Assembly: GCF_035917455.1 (NCBI RefSeq)
Contig: NZ_CP109078.1
Location: forward strand, 4,030,001-4,094,000
Reading direction: 5' to 3'
From: Micromonospora sp. NBC_01796
GTDB taxonomy: Bacteria; Actinomycetota; Actinomycetes; Mycobacteriales; Micromonosporaceae
Length of the DNA stretch: 64,000 nt
Shown here in pieces: positions 16,462 through 25,398 of the stretch (position 1 is its first letter; each line of letters begins with the position of its first letter). The position numbers and the translations under genes are program-made. Under the pieces are notes generated by a model that was given only the letters and a program-made list of their open reading frames with translations, was not told where the DNA came from and searched no databases.

Positions 16462-16751
16462 TGCTCCAGGTGGGAGACGTGCTCGATCTTCAGCCCTCGG
16501 ACTACAGGCGCGAGAGTGAGGGCCGGGACGACAAGCGTCCGCTGCGCATGCGCGTTACCCACATTCCCGACCGTCTCGGCCTGGTCGTCGCGCAGTGGGT
16601 GGCCCTCGTCGGCGTCGAAGTCCTGTACGAAGGCGACGGCGAGAAGCTGGAACTCGCGGTCCACCGCCGGGCTTTGCCCGACGGCCACCCTCACCTGCGC
16701 CTGGCCGAGCCGCACTTCGTGTCCCCGCTGCCCGGACGCGGGGAATTGTGA
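16458..16751 (+). CDS. Small hypothetical protein, middle gene of the three-gene operon
   Basis: A 97-residue protein beginning MMLQVGDVLDLQPSDYRRES. GGAAGGAG lies about 10 nt before the first ATG. The sequence alternates charged loops and strands (MRVTHIPDRLGLVVAQWVAL, VGVEVLYEGDGEKLELAVHR), suggesting a small beta-rich domain. No membrane segment or known motif was found. It overlaps both neighbours by 4 nt (ATGA upstream, GTGA downstream), so the three proteins are probably made together. The function is not known. Confidence 0.75.
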   Translation: MMLQVGDVLDLQPSDYRRESEGRDDKRPLRMRVTHIPDRLGLVVAQWVALVGVEVLYEGDGEKLELAVHRRALPDGHPHLRLAEPHFVSPLPGRGEL

Positions 16752-17059
16752 CCGGCGACCCGATCGTCCCCGAACTGGCCGAGCACACGCCGCTGCGGCC
16801 ACTCTGGATCTGCCGGGTCGACGCCCACCCCTGGCCGTGCGCGGACGTAAGGCTCAACCTGCTGACCGCCTACTACCCCGCCCGCCGAATCGAGTTGTAC
16901 CTGTACCTCGGCGCCCAGTTCGTTACGGCCCTGGCCGAACTCGACACCATCGTGGTGGACGCGGGCGAGCGCCCGGACCCTCAAACCCTGCATTCGCGCA
17001 TCCTCGGCTGGGTGGCCGTACAGGACGCCAAGCGGCGGAGGAATCGCCGCTCAATCTGA
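16748..17059 (+). CDS. Small hypothetical protein, last gene of the three-gene operon
   Basis: A 103-residue protein starting at a GTG that overlaps the previous stop. The core reads EHTPLRPLWICRVDAHPWPC and then YPARRIELYLYLGAQFVTAL, with a Cys-x8-Cys arrangement, an aromatic LYLYL segment and a basic C-terminus (KRRRNRRS). Similar small proteins near XRE/DUF397 genes in Micromonosporaceae are sometimes auto-labelled flavin reductase, but no flavin-binding motif is visible here and I do not adopt that name. It may depend on the two genes before it. Confidence 0.72.
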   Translation: MTGDPIVPELAEHTPLRPLWICRVDAHPWPCADVRLNLLTAYYPARRIELYLYLGAQFVTALAELDTIVVDAGERPDPQTLHSRILGWVAVQDAKRRRNRRSI

Positions 17060-17283
17060 CTGAAACAACAGCGCCGACCAGCGGCTCCTTGCTGCCCTGA
17101 CGGCTGCCGTACGTACTCAAATTGCTTCGAACTCACGACGGCCGACGTCGAGTCGGGAGCCTTTCTGGGATAGCGGCATCGAGACACCCCACCCCTGTCG
17201 GTCGACACCCGCAGGGCAGGGCAACCGGGGCGCCGGCAACGCTCTCGGTGGAAGCCCGTGCCCGCCCAAGGGGGTAGGGGGAG

Positions 17284-17318
17284 CAGGTGGGGGTGCCCTT
17301 GAGGGGTGCCCCCACCTG
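17284..17318 (-). terminator. Terminator-like hairpin after the Ser/Thr kinase gene
   Basis: CAGGTGGGGG at 17284-17293 pairs with CCCCCACCTG at 17309-17318 and the stem extends inward through G-T wobbles to a short loop. It lies 9 nt beyond the kinase stop codon. Confidence 0.65.
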
Positions 17319-17326
17319 TCCGTTGG

Positions 17327-18889
17327 TCAGCCTGCGGCGGCGGCGAGCCGGGTCAGGGCGGCGTCGAGTTGCTTGGCGTAGTCGACCGTGATGGTGCCGT
17401 CGCGTACCCGGACGGCGACGGCTCTGCGTATCCGGTCCACCGGTCCGGTCAGTTCGACCGGTCCGTCCATCATCGACGCCTCAAGGTTGCGCATCTGGTT
17501 GCGCAGGTCGAGTCCGACGTCCTCGCGGATCGCGCCCTCGGCCAGACCCTCACCGACGAGCTGCTCGAACTGGTCCACCGCCTCGCTGACCGTGGGTGAG
17601 GCGACGAGGCCCGGCGTGCTCGTGACCGGATCTGGCGACGGGGTGCCGGCCGGCGGTGGTGCGGGGGCGGCGGACGACCGGAACTCCGAGCCGGTCGGGG
17701 TCGGTGCGGTCGGCAGGCCGACCTGCCGGGCCGGGGGCGACTCGCTGAGGAAAATGCCGGCGAGGACGGCCAGGCCGAGCACGGCGACCGCGCCGAAGGC
17801 GATGCCGATCTTCTCGATCCGGGGCCGCCCACCCTGCCGGTTCGGCGGCCCGGCGGGTGTCCCGGTGCCGGGGGAGAAGGCCCGGGGCGCCGGGATGGGC
17901 ACGCCCGCCCCGGACGGCCCGACGTGGTCGGGGCGCGGGGGCAGCACCCGTACGCTCGCGCTTGCCCTTTCCCGGGCCTGTGCCACCGCGGCCGGTGCCA
18001 GTGGTGGCAGGGTGATGGTCGCCGGCCGGGCGGGCGGCGGTCCCGGCGTTTCTGCGGCGATCAGCTCGTCCCGGAGCAGTTCACCGACCTCCTGCGCGGT
18101 CGGCCGGTCCGCCGGGGCGCGGGCCAGGCAGCGCAGGCAGGCGTCCGCGACCCTCGGCGGCAGATCGGGTACGCCGGTCAGCGGCGGCACCGGGCTGCCG
18201 GTACGCAGCGCCTCCGTCAGGTCGTCCCACGTCTCGGCCGGATAGGGCACCCGCCCGGTCAGCGTCTCGTAGAGCAGCACCCCGAGCGAGTACGTGTCGG
18301 TGGCGGGCTGCGCCGGGGTGCCGTCGAGCCGCTCCGGCGCCACGTACGCGGGCGTGCCGAACGTCTCGCCGTCCTCGTCCTCGTCCGGCGCCCCGATCTG
18401 GGTGGCGATGCCGAAGTCGAGCACCTTCGCACCGACCGAGGTCATCATGATGTTGGACGGGGTGATGTCCCGGTGGACGATGCCGAGTTCGTGCGCGGCG
18501 GCCAGCGCCTCGGCGACCTGGGCGCAGATCTCCACCGCCTCGACCCAGGGCAGCGGCCCGTCCAGCAGCCGGGTCTCCAACTCCTCGCCGGTGAGCAGTT
18601 CCATCACCACGAAGGCGGTGACGGTCCCGTCCGGCGAGATCTCCTCGCCGTAGTCGTGCACGGCGGTGACGTGCGGATGGACGAGCTGGGCGGCGGCGCG
18701 GGCCTCCTCGCGGACCATGTCGCGGAACTTGGCGTCGGCGGCCAGGGACGCGGAGAGGACCTTGATCGCGATCACCCGGTCCAGCACCTCGTCGCGGGCA
18801 CGCCAGATGACCGACATGCCCCCGGCACCAATTCGGTCGATGAGACGGTACCTGCGGGCGAGCAGGCCGCCCGCGTACATCGCAGCCAT
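17327..18889 (-). CDS. Membrane Ser/Thr protein kinase (PknB-like)
   Basis: A 520-residue Hanks-type kinase. The catalytic domain covers about 10-275: P-loop GAGGMSV, Lys in AIKVL, HRDITPSN (usual form HRDxKPxN, here Thr replaces Lys), DFG in KVLDFGIAT and GTPAYVAPE. A Pro-rich linker leads to one transmembrane segment (about 360-385), a Pro/Ser/Thr-rich external stretch and a C-terminal helical region. No PASTA domains are present. The ATG at 18889 is preferred because AGGCAGG lies 11 nt upstream; a GTG at 18901 is possible. The gene lies just downstream of the transglycosylase-lectin gene on the same strand. Confidence 0.9.
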   Translation of the reverse strand: MAAMYAGGLLARRYRLIDRIGAGGMSVIWRARDEVLDRVIAIKVLSASLAADAKFRDMVREEARAAAQLVHPHVTAVHDYGEEISPDGTVTAFVVMELLTGEELETRLLDGPLPWVEAVEICAQVAEALAAAHELGIVHRDITPSNIMMTSVGAKVLDFGIATQIGAPDEDEDGETFGTPAYVAPERLDGTPAQPATDTYSLGVLLYETLTGRVPYPAETWDDLTEALRTGSPVPPLTGVPDLPPRVADACLRCLARAPADRPTAQEVGELLRDELIAAETPGPPPARPATITLPPLAPAAVAQARERASASVRVLPPRPDHVGPSGAGVPIPAPRAFSPGTGTPAGPPNRQGGRPRIEKIGIAFGAVAVLGLAVLAGIFLSESPPARQVGLPTAPTPTGSEFRSSAAPAPPPAGTPSPDPVTSTPGLVASPTVSEAVDQFEQLVGEGLAEGAIREDVGLDLRNQMRNLEASMMDGPVELTGPVDRIRRAVAVRVRDGTITVDYAKQLDAALTRLAAAAG

Positions 18890-19024
18890 CGTTCGCAGCA
18901 CCTGCCTGGGGAGGGGGTCGTATCAGGTTGCGCGAATGTAACCAGTATGTCAACGATCAATGGCCCGACCCGGCATTTGCCGCCAACCCCTGGTCGAACC
19001 CCTATACCCGTGACCTCCGGCGGG

Positions 19025-20206
19025 TCATTTCGCGGTGCCGGTCTGCCAGAGCGTCCGGCCGTTCGAGGAGATGACAACGTTGCCGTCGGCCCGCAGGACC
19101 AGCGTCGCCCCGTTGTGGCCGGACGTGCGCGTGCTCCACACCGTCGACCCGCTACGGGAGTAGAGGACCAGGTTCCCGTCACCCTGAAAGACCAGGACTT
19201 CGCCGCCCCGGCCGCCGGTGTTCGTCTTCCAGACCGTCTGTCCCTGGTCCTGGAGGGTGACGTCCCCGTTGTCGGTGAGGGTGAGACGCAGCCGGTTCGA
19301 GGTCCACGACTGACCTTCGCGCAGCACGGCGGTCGACCGGACCACCCGCTCCTGCCACACCGGGGTGGGTGACGGCGCGGCGGAGGTCGGCGCCGGTGAG
19401 GAGTTCGTGGAGTTCGAGGCGGGTGCGGTCGGGCTGGGAGTCGGCGTACGGCTGGGAGTCGGGTTGGGGTTCGCACCCGCCGACGAGGGAGCCCGGCGGG
19501 TCGGTGCGACCGTTTTCGGCTCCAGCCGTGGGTCCTGCTCGTAGTACGCGGTGTAGTCCGACACCATCTCGTTGAACGTACGCAGGCTCGGGGCGTCCGG
19601 CACCCCGCCGGCCTTGCGTACCGCCTCGGTTCCCCATTGGAACGCGGCCAGTGCGACCGGGTACGCCTCCCCGGCGAGCGGTTCGAAGTCGTTCACCAGC
19701 GCGCACATCGCCCGCCCGAGCGCGGGTACGGCCTGGTTGGGGTCGGACGGTGAGGCGGTGGCCGACGGTGCGTACACCTGCCACAGCTCGGGCCGGAACT
19801 GCGCGACACCCTCCGCGCCGTCCTCGCCGAGCACGTCGGTTTCGAAGCCGGAGGCGGCCATGAGCTGCGCCGCGATCCGGGCCGCCGGGATCTCCGGGCA
19901 CACCTTTCCGGCGGTCACCACCAGCGGTACGTAGGTGTCCGGCACCGGTTTCGGCGCGGTGCCCGGACTCGGGGCAACGCCGAGCGGTGCCGCCGCGAGG
20001 CCCCGGTTGCCGCCGTCGCTGTCCAGGGGACGGGCGTCCACCACGGGTACGCGGCCGAGCCCGGTACTGACCACGACTCCGACCAGCACGATGATCCCGA
20101 CCAGTCCGATGAGCGTGCCGATGGCGACCCACCGCAGTGGACCGGGCGCACGGAAGATCGTGCGCCGGAGCCGGGCGAGGGCGTCAGAGCCGGGCGATAG
20201 GGGCAC
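19025..20206 (-). CDS. Membrane-anchored transglycosylase-like protein with bulb-type lectin domain
   Basis: A 393-residue protein. An N-terminal transmembrane anchor lies at about 26-49. A soluble-lytic-transglycosylase-like domain covers about 103-235 (CPEIPAARIAAQLMAASGFE, GVAQFRPELWQVYAP). A Pro/Ser/Thr linker follows (about 245-285). The C-terminal B-lectin domain contains FQGDGNLVLYS and RADGNVVIS, variants of the mannose-binding QxDxNxVxY motif. It probably acts on or anchors to cell-wall glycan outside the membrane. The GTG start has GAGGAG 9 nt upstream. The kinase gene follows on the same strand after about 135 nt, so a functional link is possible but unproven. Confidence 0.82.
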   Translation of the reverse strand: MPLSPGSDALARLRRTIFRAPGPLRWVAIGTLIGLVGIIVLVGVVVSTGLGRVPVVDARPLDSDGGNRGLAAAPLGVAPSPGTAPKPVPDTYVPLVVTAGKVCPEIPAARIAAQLMAASGFETDVLGEDGAEGVAQFRPELWQVYAPSATASPSDPNQAVPALGRAMCALVNDFEPLAGEAYPVALAAFQWGTEAVRKAGGVPDAPSLRTFNEMVSDYTAYYEQDPRLEPKTVAPTRRAPSSAGANPNPTPSRTPTPSPTAPASNSTNSSPAPTSAAPSPTPVWQERVVRSTAVLREGQSWTSNRLRLTLTDNGDVTLQDQGQTVWKTNTGGRGGEVLVFQGDGNLVLYSRSGSTVWSTRTSGHNGATLVLRADGNVVISSNGRTLWQTGTAK

Positions 20207-20441
20207 TTCCTGGTCTCCTCAACCACCGGTTCGGGGCTACCCCGAAGGGGCGTTGCGCGATTGGTCCGGCCGTCCGGTCCCGACACGTCGGCCGAAGCAC
20301 TCGCGGTGGTCAGTGCGGGCGGCTCATGTTACCGAAGCGCGGGCGGGCGCAAGAAATTCAGTTACCCGACAAGAGGGTGCCGCGAAATGTAGTACACCTG
20401 CTATGGTCTGCCGGACCAGTTAGACGGGGAGGTGAAGGTCT

Positions 20442-21413
20442 GTGACAACGTTGCGGGAGCTGAGCGCACCCGCCGGCGCACCCGGCCGGACCGACGATTC
20501 AACCGTGCTGGACGTACGCGACCTGCGGATGCGTTACGGCACCACGGACGTGCTCGACGGAGTCACGTTCACCGCGCAGCGGGGCGAGGTGCTGGCGCTG
20601 CTGGGGCCCAACGGTGCGGGCAAGACCACCACCATCGAGATCCTCGAAGGCTTCCGGATGCGTTCCGCCGGAGACGTCTCCGTACTCGGGGTGGATCCCG
20701 GACGCGGCGACGAGCGGTGGCGGGCCAGGCTCGGCGTGGTCCTGCAATCATGGCGTGACCACGGCAAATGGCAGGTACGCGAACTCCTCGCCCACCTCGG
20801 CTCCTACTACGTCCCCTACTCCACGCCGACGCTGCGCCGCCCCTGGGACATCGACGAACTGGTCGACGCCGTCGGCCTGACCGAGCACGCCGGCAAGCGG
20901 GTCAACCGGCTCTCCGGGGGCCAGCGCCGCCGGCTCGACGTAGCGATCGGCATCGTCGGCCGCCCCGAGTTGCTCTTCCTCGACGAGCCCACGGTCGGTT
21001 TCGACCCGGCTGCCCGGCGTGAGTTCCACGACCTCGTACACCGGCTCTCCGACATCGACGAGACCACGATCCTGCTGACCACCCACGACCTGGACGAGGC
21101 GGAGAAACTGGCCGACCGGATCCTGATCCTGGCCGGTGGGCGGATCATCGCCGACGGTTCGGCCGACGAACTGTCCCGACGGATGTCGACCGAGGCGGAG
21201 GTGCGCTGGAGCCAGGGCAACGGGCGGTTCGTGCACAGCAGTTCCGACGCCACCCGGTTCGTCCGCGAGCTGTTCCAGCAGCACGGCGAGTCCATCACCG
21301 ACCTGGAGGTACGCCGGGCCAGCCTGGAGGACACGTACATGGCCATGGTGCGGGAGGCCGAGTCGGGCCGGGCCGGGCCTGCGGCACAGACCTTCGAGGA
21401 GGTAGTCCGATGA
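20442..21413 (+). CDS. ABC transporter ATP-binding protein (DrrA-like exporter)
   Basis: A 323-residue ATPase: Walker A GPNGAGKTT, Q-loop VLQSWRDHGKW, signature RLSGGQRRRLDVAIG, Walker B LLFLDEPT and switch His in TTHDLDEAEKLA. The C-terminal 80 residues match the extension of drug- and lipid-exporter ATPases (CcmA/DrrA group). The GTG start at 20442 follows GGGGAGGTGAAGG. It is coupled by ATGA to the permease gene. Substrate unknown; antibiotics, lipids or peptides are typical. The small XRE gene downstream may regulate it. Confidence 0.92.
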   Translation: MTTLRELSAPAGAPGRTDDSTVLDVRDLRMRYGTTDVLDGVTFTAQRGEVLALLGPNGAGKTTTIEILEGFRMRSAGDVSVLGVDPGRGDERWRARLGVVLQSWRDHGKWQVRELLAHLGSYYVPYSTPTLRRPWDIDELVDAVGLTEHAGKRVNRLSGGQRRRLDVAIGIVGRPELLFLDEPTVGFDPAARREFHDLVHRLSDIDETTILLTTHDLDEAEKLADRILILAGGRIIADGSADELSRRMSTEAEVRWSQGNGRFVHSSSDATRFVRELFQQHGESITDLEVRRASLEDTYMAMVREAESGRAGPAAQTFEEVVR

Positions 21414-22267
21414 CGTCGCCCATGCTCACCGCGGCCCGGTCCGGGCTGGCCCGGGGCGGGATCGAACTGCGCCAGACCTTCACCACCGCGCAGGACCTCT
21501 GGACCTACCTCTTCCCCACGGTCATCCTGCTGGTGGTGATGGTCTTCACCCGCAGCGCCACCGTGCCGGGCACGGACTTCTCGCTGGGGTCGCGGACACT
21601 GCCGAGCGCGCTCGGCATGGGCATCGCCTTCGGCGGGCTGGTGAACCTGGCCCAGCAGCTCATCGTCGAACGCGAGGACGGCACCCTGCTGCGGGCCAAG
21701 GCGGTCCCGAACGGGATGCTCGGCTACCTGATCGGCAAGATCGTACTGATCTCCGGGATCACCCTGGTCAGCCTCACGCTTCAGCTCGTACCCGGACTGT
21801 TCCTGCTCGACGGGTTGGCGGTGAACAGCCTGAGCGGCTGGACGACGCTGGCCTGGGTGCTGCTGCTCGGGCTGGTCGCCACCATGCCGATCGGCGCGAT
21901 CCTCGGCTCCCTGTTCGACAACCCGCGCAACATGGGTCTGATCATGTTGCCGATCATGGGACTCGTCGCCACCTCCGGTATCTTCTATCCGATCACCAAC
22001 TTCCCGGCCTGGTTGCAGGGGATCGCGCAGGTGTTCCCGATCTACTGGCTGGGGTTGGGGATGCGTTCGGCGCTGCTCCCGGACAACCTGTCGGTAGTCG
22101 AGATCGGACAATCGTGGCGACACCTGGAGACGTTCGGCGTACTCGGCGCATGGGCCGTGGTCGGCCTGGTCGCCGCGCCGATCGTGCTGCGCCGGATGGC
22201 CCGCCGCGAGTCCGGATCGCGGGTCGCCGCCCGCCGGGAGAAGGCCCTGCAACGGGTCAACCCGTGA
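21410..22267 (+). CDS. ABC-2 type transporter permease
   Basis: A 285-residue integral membrane protein with about six transmembrane segments (near 33-50, 68-87, 110-135, 142-165, 172-195 and 240-262). The motif REDGTLLRAKAVPNG after the second segment and the region GIFYPITNFPAWLQGIAQVFP are typical of ABC-2 exporters. It overlaps the ATPase gene by 4 nt and forms the membrane half of the pump. Confidence 0.92.
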   Translation: MTSPMLTAARSGLARGGIELRQTFTTAQDLWTYLFPTVILLVVMVFTRSATVPGTDFSLGSRTLPSALGMGIAFGGLVNLAQQLIVEREDGTLLRAKAVPNGMLGYLIGKIVLISGITLVSLTLQLVPGLFLLDGLAVNSLSGWTTLAWVLLLGLVATMPIGAILGSLFDNPRNMGLIMLPIMGLVATSGIFYPITNFPAWLQGIAQVFPIYWLGLGMRSALLPDNLSVVEIGQSWRHLETFGVLGAWAVVGLVAAPIVLRRMARRESGSRVAARREKALQRVNP

Positions 22268-22280
22268 GCGGGGGAACACC

Positions 22281-22538
22281 ATGAACGAAGTGATCTACGA
22301 CCGGATCGCGGTGCTCCGGGTGGAACGGGGAATCTCCCGCCGCCAGCTCGCCGAGGCGCTCGGGGTGCACTACCAGACGGTCGGCTACCTGGAGCGGGGC
22401 GAGTTCCGGCCGAGCCTGCACCTGGCGTTGCGGATCGCGGCGTACTTCGAGGTGCCGGTGGAGGTCGTCTTCTCCACCGAGCCCTTCCCCCGGATCGGGA
22501 GCGGTTCCACCACCGCCGCCGAACAACAGTCCGCCTGA
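22281..22538 (+). CDS. Small XRE-family transcriptional regulator
   Basis: An 85-residue protein that is almost entirely a helix-turn-helix domain: IAVLRVERGISRRQLAEALG, VHYQTVGYLERGEFRPSLHL and then IAAYFEVPVEVVFS. This matches the short XRE regulators often found at the end of ABC-exporter operons. It lies 13 nt after the permease gene, so it is probably co-transcribed and may control the pump. Confidence 0.9.
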   Translation: MNEVIYDRIAVLRVERGISRRQLAEALGVHYQTVGYLERGEFRPSLHLALRIAAYFEVPVEVVFSTEPFPRIGSGSTTAAEQQSA

Positions 22539-22666
22539 CCCACCCCGCGCCGGGTCGATTGCCGATCGGGAGCGACGGGCGCGGCCGAAACCGGCGTGCC
22601 CGGACCGCCGCCGAGTTAGGTTTGTCCTGATTCGGTGCACCATCCCCGGTGGCGAAGGGCGGCAAC

Positions 22667-23410
22667 GTGGCTGAGGGCGAGGATCTGTACGGTCGGTGCG
22701 CGCTGGTCACCGGCGGCTCCGGTGGGATCGGTGGGGCGATCTCGCTCAGCCTGGCCGCCGCCGGTGCGGACGTCGCCCTGACCTACGCCGGTCATCGAGC
22801 CCCCGCCGAGGGGATCGCCGACCAGATCCGGGCACTGGGGCAGCGGGCCCTCGTCCTCCCCGCCGACCTGCGCCAGCCCGAGGTGGCGGCAGCCACGGTC
22901 GAGGCCACCCGAGCCGAACTCGGCAGCGTCGACGTGCTGGTGGCGAACGCCGGGGTCGGGCAGAAGCTCTCCTGGGACCAGGTGGAACTGGACCTGTGGG
23001 ACGAGACGATGGCGGTCAACCTGCGCGCCCCGTGGCTGATGACCCGCGCCGTACTCCCGGACATGATCAGCCGAGGGTTCGGTCGGATCCTCTTCCTGTC
23101 GTCGATCGCCGCGCTCAACGGCGGGGTCATCGGCCCGCACTACGCGGCCAGCAAGGCCGGTCTGCACGGACTGATGCACCACCTCGCCGGCCGGGTCGCC
23201 GGGAACGGCGTCACCGTCAACACCATCGCCCCGGCGCTGATCGCCGGCACCGGCTTCGTAGCGGCCAACCCGGACAATCCGGGAACTCCGGTGCCGGTCG
23301 GACGCCTGGGCACCGCCGACGACGTGGCCGCGATGGTGCTGGCGATGCTGACCAACTCGTACCTGACCAACAAGGTGATCACCCTCGACGGCGGCATCTA
23401 CCCGGACTGA
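22667..23410 (+). CDS. Short-chain dehydrogenase/reductase
   Basis: A 247-residue SDR: cofactor motif ALVTGGSGGIGGAI, NAG in VLVANAGVGQKLS, and catalytic Ser/Tyr/Lys in LFLSSIAALNGG and HYAASKAG. The length and motifs match FabG-like oxidoreductases that use NAD(P)H. The GTG at 22667 is preferred since GAAGGGCGG precedes it; a GTG 18 nt upstream is possible. It lies apart from other metabolic genes and its substrate is not evident. Confidence 0.88.
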   Translation: MAEGEDLYGRCALVTGGSGGIGGAISLSLAAAGADVALTYAGHRAPAEGIADQIRALGQRALVLPADLRQPEVAAATVEATRAELGSVDVLVANAGVGQKLSWDQVELDLWDETMAVNLRAPWLMTRAVLPDMISRGFGRILFLSSIAALNGGVIGPHYAASKAGLHGLMHHLAGRVAGNGVTVNTIAPALIAGTGFVAANPDNPGTPVPVGRLGTADDVAAMVLAMLTNSYLTNKVITLDGGIYPD

Positions 23411-23496
23411 CTCTCCTGCTCCACGCATCGAGCTGCCGGGCCGACCGGAGGTGATGACCGGGCGCGCCGAGTGCGACCGTGACCGGTCGTGCCACG

Positions 23497-24342
23497 ATGA
23501 AAGGCATGGTCAAAGGTCCGGTCGCGTTTGTGCTCGGCGGTGGGGGCGTACTCGGCGCGGTCGAGGTCGGCATGCTCCGGGCGCTGTTCCGCGCCGGCAT
23601 CCGCCCCGACCTCGTCATCGGCACGTCGATCGGTGCGGTCAACGGTGCCCTGGTCGCCGCCGACCCGACCGAGGCGGTCACCGACCGACTGGTACGCCTC
23701 TGGGCGTCCCCCGAGGCCAGCGAGGTGTACGGCGACTCGGTCGCCCGGCAACTCCGCCGGTTCGCCGCCCGTACGCACCTGCACTCGCCGCGCCCGCTGC
23801 GCCGGCTGTTGGAGGCGGAACTCGGTGAGCGGACCACCTTCGCCGACCTGAAGGTGCCGTTCCGGTGCTGCGCGGCGAGCATCGAACGGGCCGCCGAACA
23901 CTGGTTCTCCACCGGGCCGCTGGTCGAGGCGGTCCTCGCCTCCGCCTCCGTACCGGGGCTGCTGCCGCCGGCCGAGATCGGCGGCGAACACTTCGTCGAC
24001 GGGGGGATCGTCAACTCGATCCCGATCGGCGAGGCGGTGGAGAGCGGCGCCAAGCAGATCTTCGTACTCCAGGTGGGCCGGATCGAACGGCCGCTGACGC
24101 CGCCGCGACGACCCTGGGAGATCGCCCAGGTCGCGTTCGAGATCGCCCGCCGGCACCGGTTCGCCCGGGAGATGGCGGCGCTGCCCGACGACGTGGACGT
24201 GCACGTGCTGCCGACCGGCGGGTCCCAGCCGCGCGACGACACCCCGTGGGCGTACCGGGACATGGCGGCGGTCGGGCGGCGGATCAGCCGGGCGTACACC
24301 GCCTCCCGGCGTTACCTGCACTCGCACGTCGAGGGCGTCTGA
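23497..24342 (+). CDS. Patatin-like phospholipase
   Basis: A 281-residue hydrolase. The oxyanion loop FVLGGGGVLGAVEVGMLRAL, nucleophile motif GTSIGA (Gly-x-Ser-x-Gly) and the catalytic Asp in DGGIVNSIPIG give a complete patatin Ser-Asp dyad. These enzymes remove acyl chains from phospholipids or other lipids at the membrane. The start is uncertain: ATG at 23497 or 23506, or GTG at 23479, none with a good ribosome site. The stop overlaps the next gene as TGATG, so it is tightly coupled to an acyltransferase-like gene. Confidence 0.88.
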   Translation: MKGMVKGPVAFVLGGGGVLGAVEVGMLRALFRAGIRPDLVIGTSIGAVNGALVAADPTEAVTDRLVRLWASPEASEVYGDSVARQLRRFAARTHLHSPRPLRRLLEAELGERTTFADLKVPFRCCAASIERAAEHWFSTGPLVEAVLASASVPGLLPPAEIGGEHFVDGGIVNSIPIGEAVESGAKQIFVLQVGRIERPLTPPRRPWEIAQVAFEIARRHRFAREMAALPDDVDVHVLPTGGSQPRDDTPWAYRDMAAVGRRISRAYTASRRYLHSHVEGV

Positions 24343-25388
24343 TGCGGTTGCCGCCCCGGTGGCTTCGACGGGTGCTGTTCGGCCCGGCGGTGGTGCTGCT
24401 CGCGGCCCTGTTCGTCAGCGCGCTCCCGATCTGGTTGCTGCTCGCCGCGGCGGCCTCGCCGCTGGTGCCGGGCTACCTGCGCCCGCTGCGGGTGCTCTGG
24501 ATGGCGATCATTTACGTGGCCTGGGACGCCAGCGCGCTGATCGCCCTGTTCGGGCTCTGGATCGCCTCCGGCTTCGGTTGGAAGAAGCGTTCGCCCCGGT
24601 TCCAGCGGGCGCACTACGTGCTGACCGGCTGGTTTCTCAACTTCCTGTTCTGGCAGGCCCAGTGGGCGCTGCGGTTGACCATCGAGGTGGTCGGCGCCGA
24701 CCCGGACACCGCACTGCCCGGTCGTCCGGAGCTGGTGCTCTGCCGGCACGCCGGTCCCGGTGACTCGTTCATCCTGATCCACGCGCTGGTCAACTGGTTC
24801 GACCGGGAGCCGCGGATCGTGCTGAAGGAGACCCTCCAGTGGGATCCGGCGGTCGACGTACTGCTGAACCGGTTGCCGAACCGGTTCATCGCGCCGGGCC
24901 GGGCGCAGGATCCGGTGGTCGGTGCCGACAGTCGGCAACCGGGCAGGACACTCACCGAGCAGGTCGGTCACCTGGCCGTCGGGCTGGACAGCAACGACGC
25001 GTTCGTGATCTTCCCGGAGGGCGGGAACTTCACCCCGCGCCGCCGGATCCGGGCCATCGAGCGGCTCCGGGCCCGAGGGCTGGAAAAGATGGCCGTACGG
25101 GCGGAGGGGATGCAACACGTCCTGGCGCCGCAGCCGGGTGGCGTACTCGCGGCGTTGGACGCGGCGCCGGACGCGGGGGTCATTTTCGTCGCGCACACCG
25201 GTCTGGACCGGATGCTCACGGTGGCGGATGTCTGGCGTGAACTCCCGATGGACAAGAAAATTGTGATGCGGTTCTGGTCGGTTCCGCCGGAGGAAATCCC
25301 TGCCGGGCGGCAGGAGCGGATCGACTGGCTCTACGACTGGTGGAAACGGATCGACGAATGGGTCGATATCCACCGCACCAACGCGTAG
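24342..25388 (+). CDS. Membrane acyltransferase-like protein (PlsC/LPLAT superfamily)
   Basis: A 348-residue protein with two or three N-terminal transmembrane segments (about 9-40, 45-80). The LPLAT motifs are modified but present: CRHAGPGDSF holds the HX4D pair, RFIAPGR the second block and FPEGGNFTPRRR the third; VIFVAHTGLD resembles the fourth. It probably attaches a fatty acyl group to a lysolipid or related glycerol compound. One-base overlap with the patatin gene suggests paired deacylation and reacylation of membrane lipid. It may instead be a distant LPLAT relative with another acceptor. Confidence 0.82.
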   Translation: MRLPPRWLRRVLFGPAVVLLAALFVSALPIWLLLAAAASPLVPGYLRPLRVLWMAIIYVAWDASALIALFGLWIASGFGWKKRSPRFQRAHYVLTGWFLNFLFWQAQWALRLTIEVVGADPDTALPGRPELVLCRHAGPGDSFILIHALVNWFDREPRIVLKETLQWDPAVDVLLNRLPNRFIAPGRAQDPVVGADSRQPGRTLTEQVGHLAVGLDSNDAFVIFPEGGNFTPRRRIRAIERLRARGLEKMAVRAEGMQHVLAPQPGGVLAALDAAPDAGVIFVAHTGLDRMLTVADVWRELPMDKKIVMRFWSVPPEEIPAGRQERIDWLYDWWKRIDEWVDIHRTNA

Positions 25389-25398
25389 GGTGCGCGGC

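Noticed and set aside
16748-17059. Calling the third small gene a flavin reductase
   Set aside because: Related small proteins seem to carry that label from automated annotation, but no flavin or NAD(P)H motif exists in its 103 residues.
18948-18953. TTGACA on the minus strand upstream of the kinase as a full promoter
   Set aside because: No acceptable -10 is found at 16-19 nt; the nearest candidates give spacers of 8 or 23, so I do not call a promoter.
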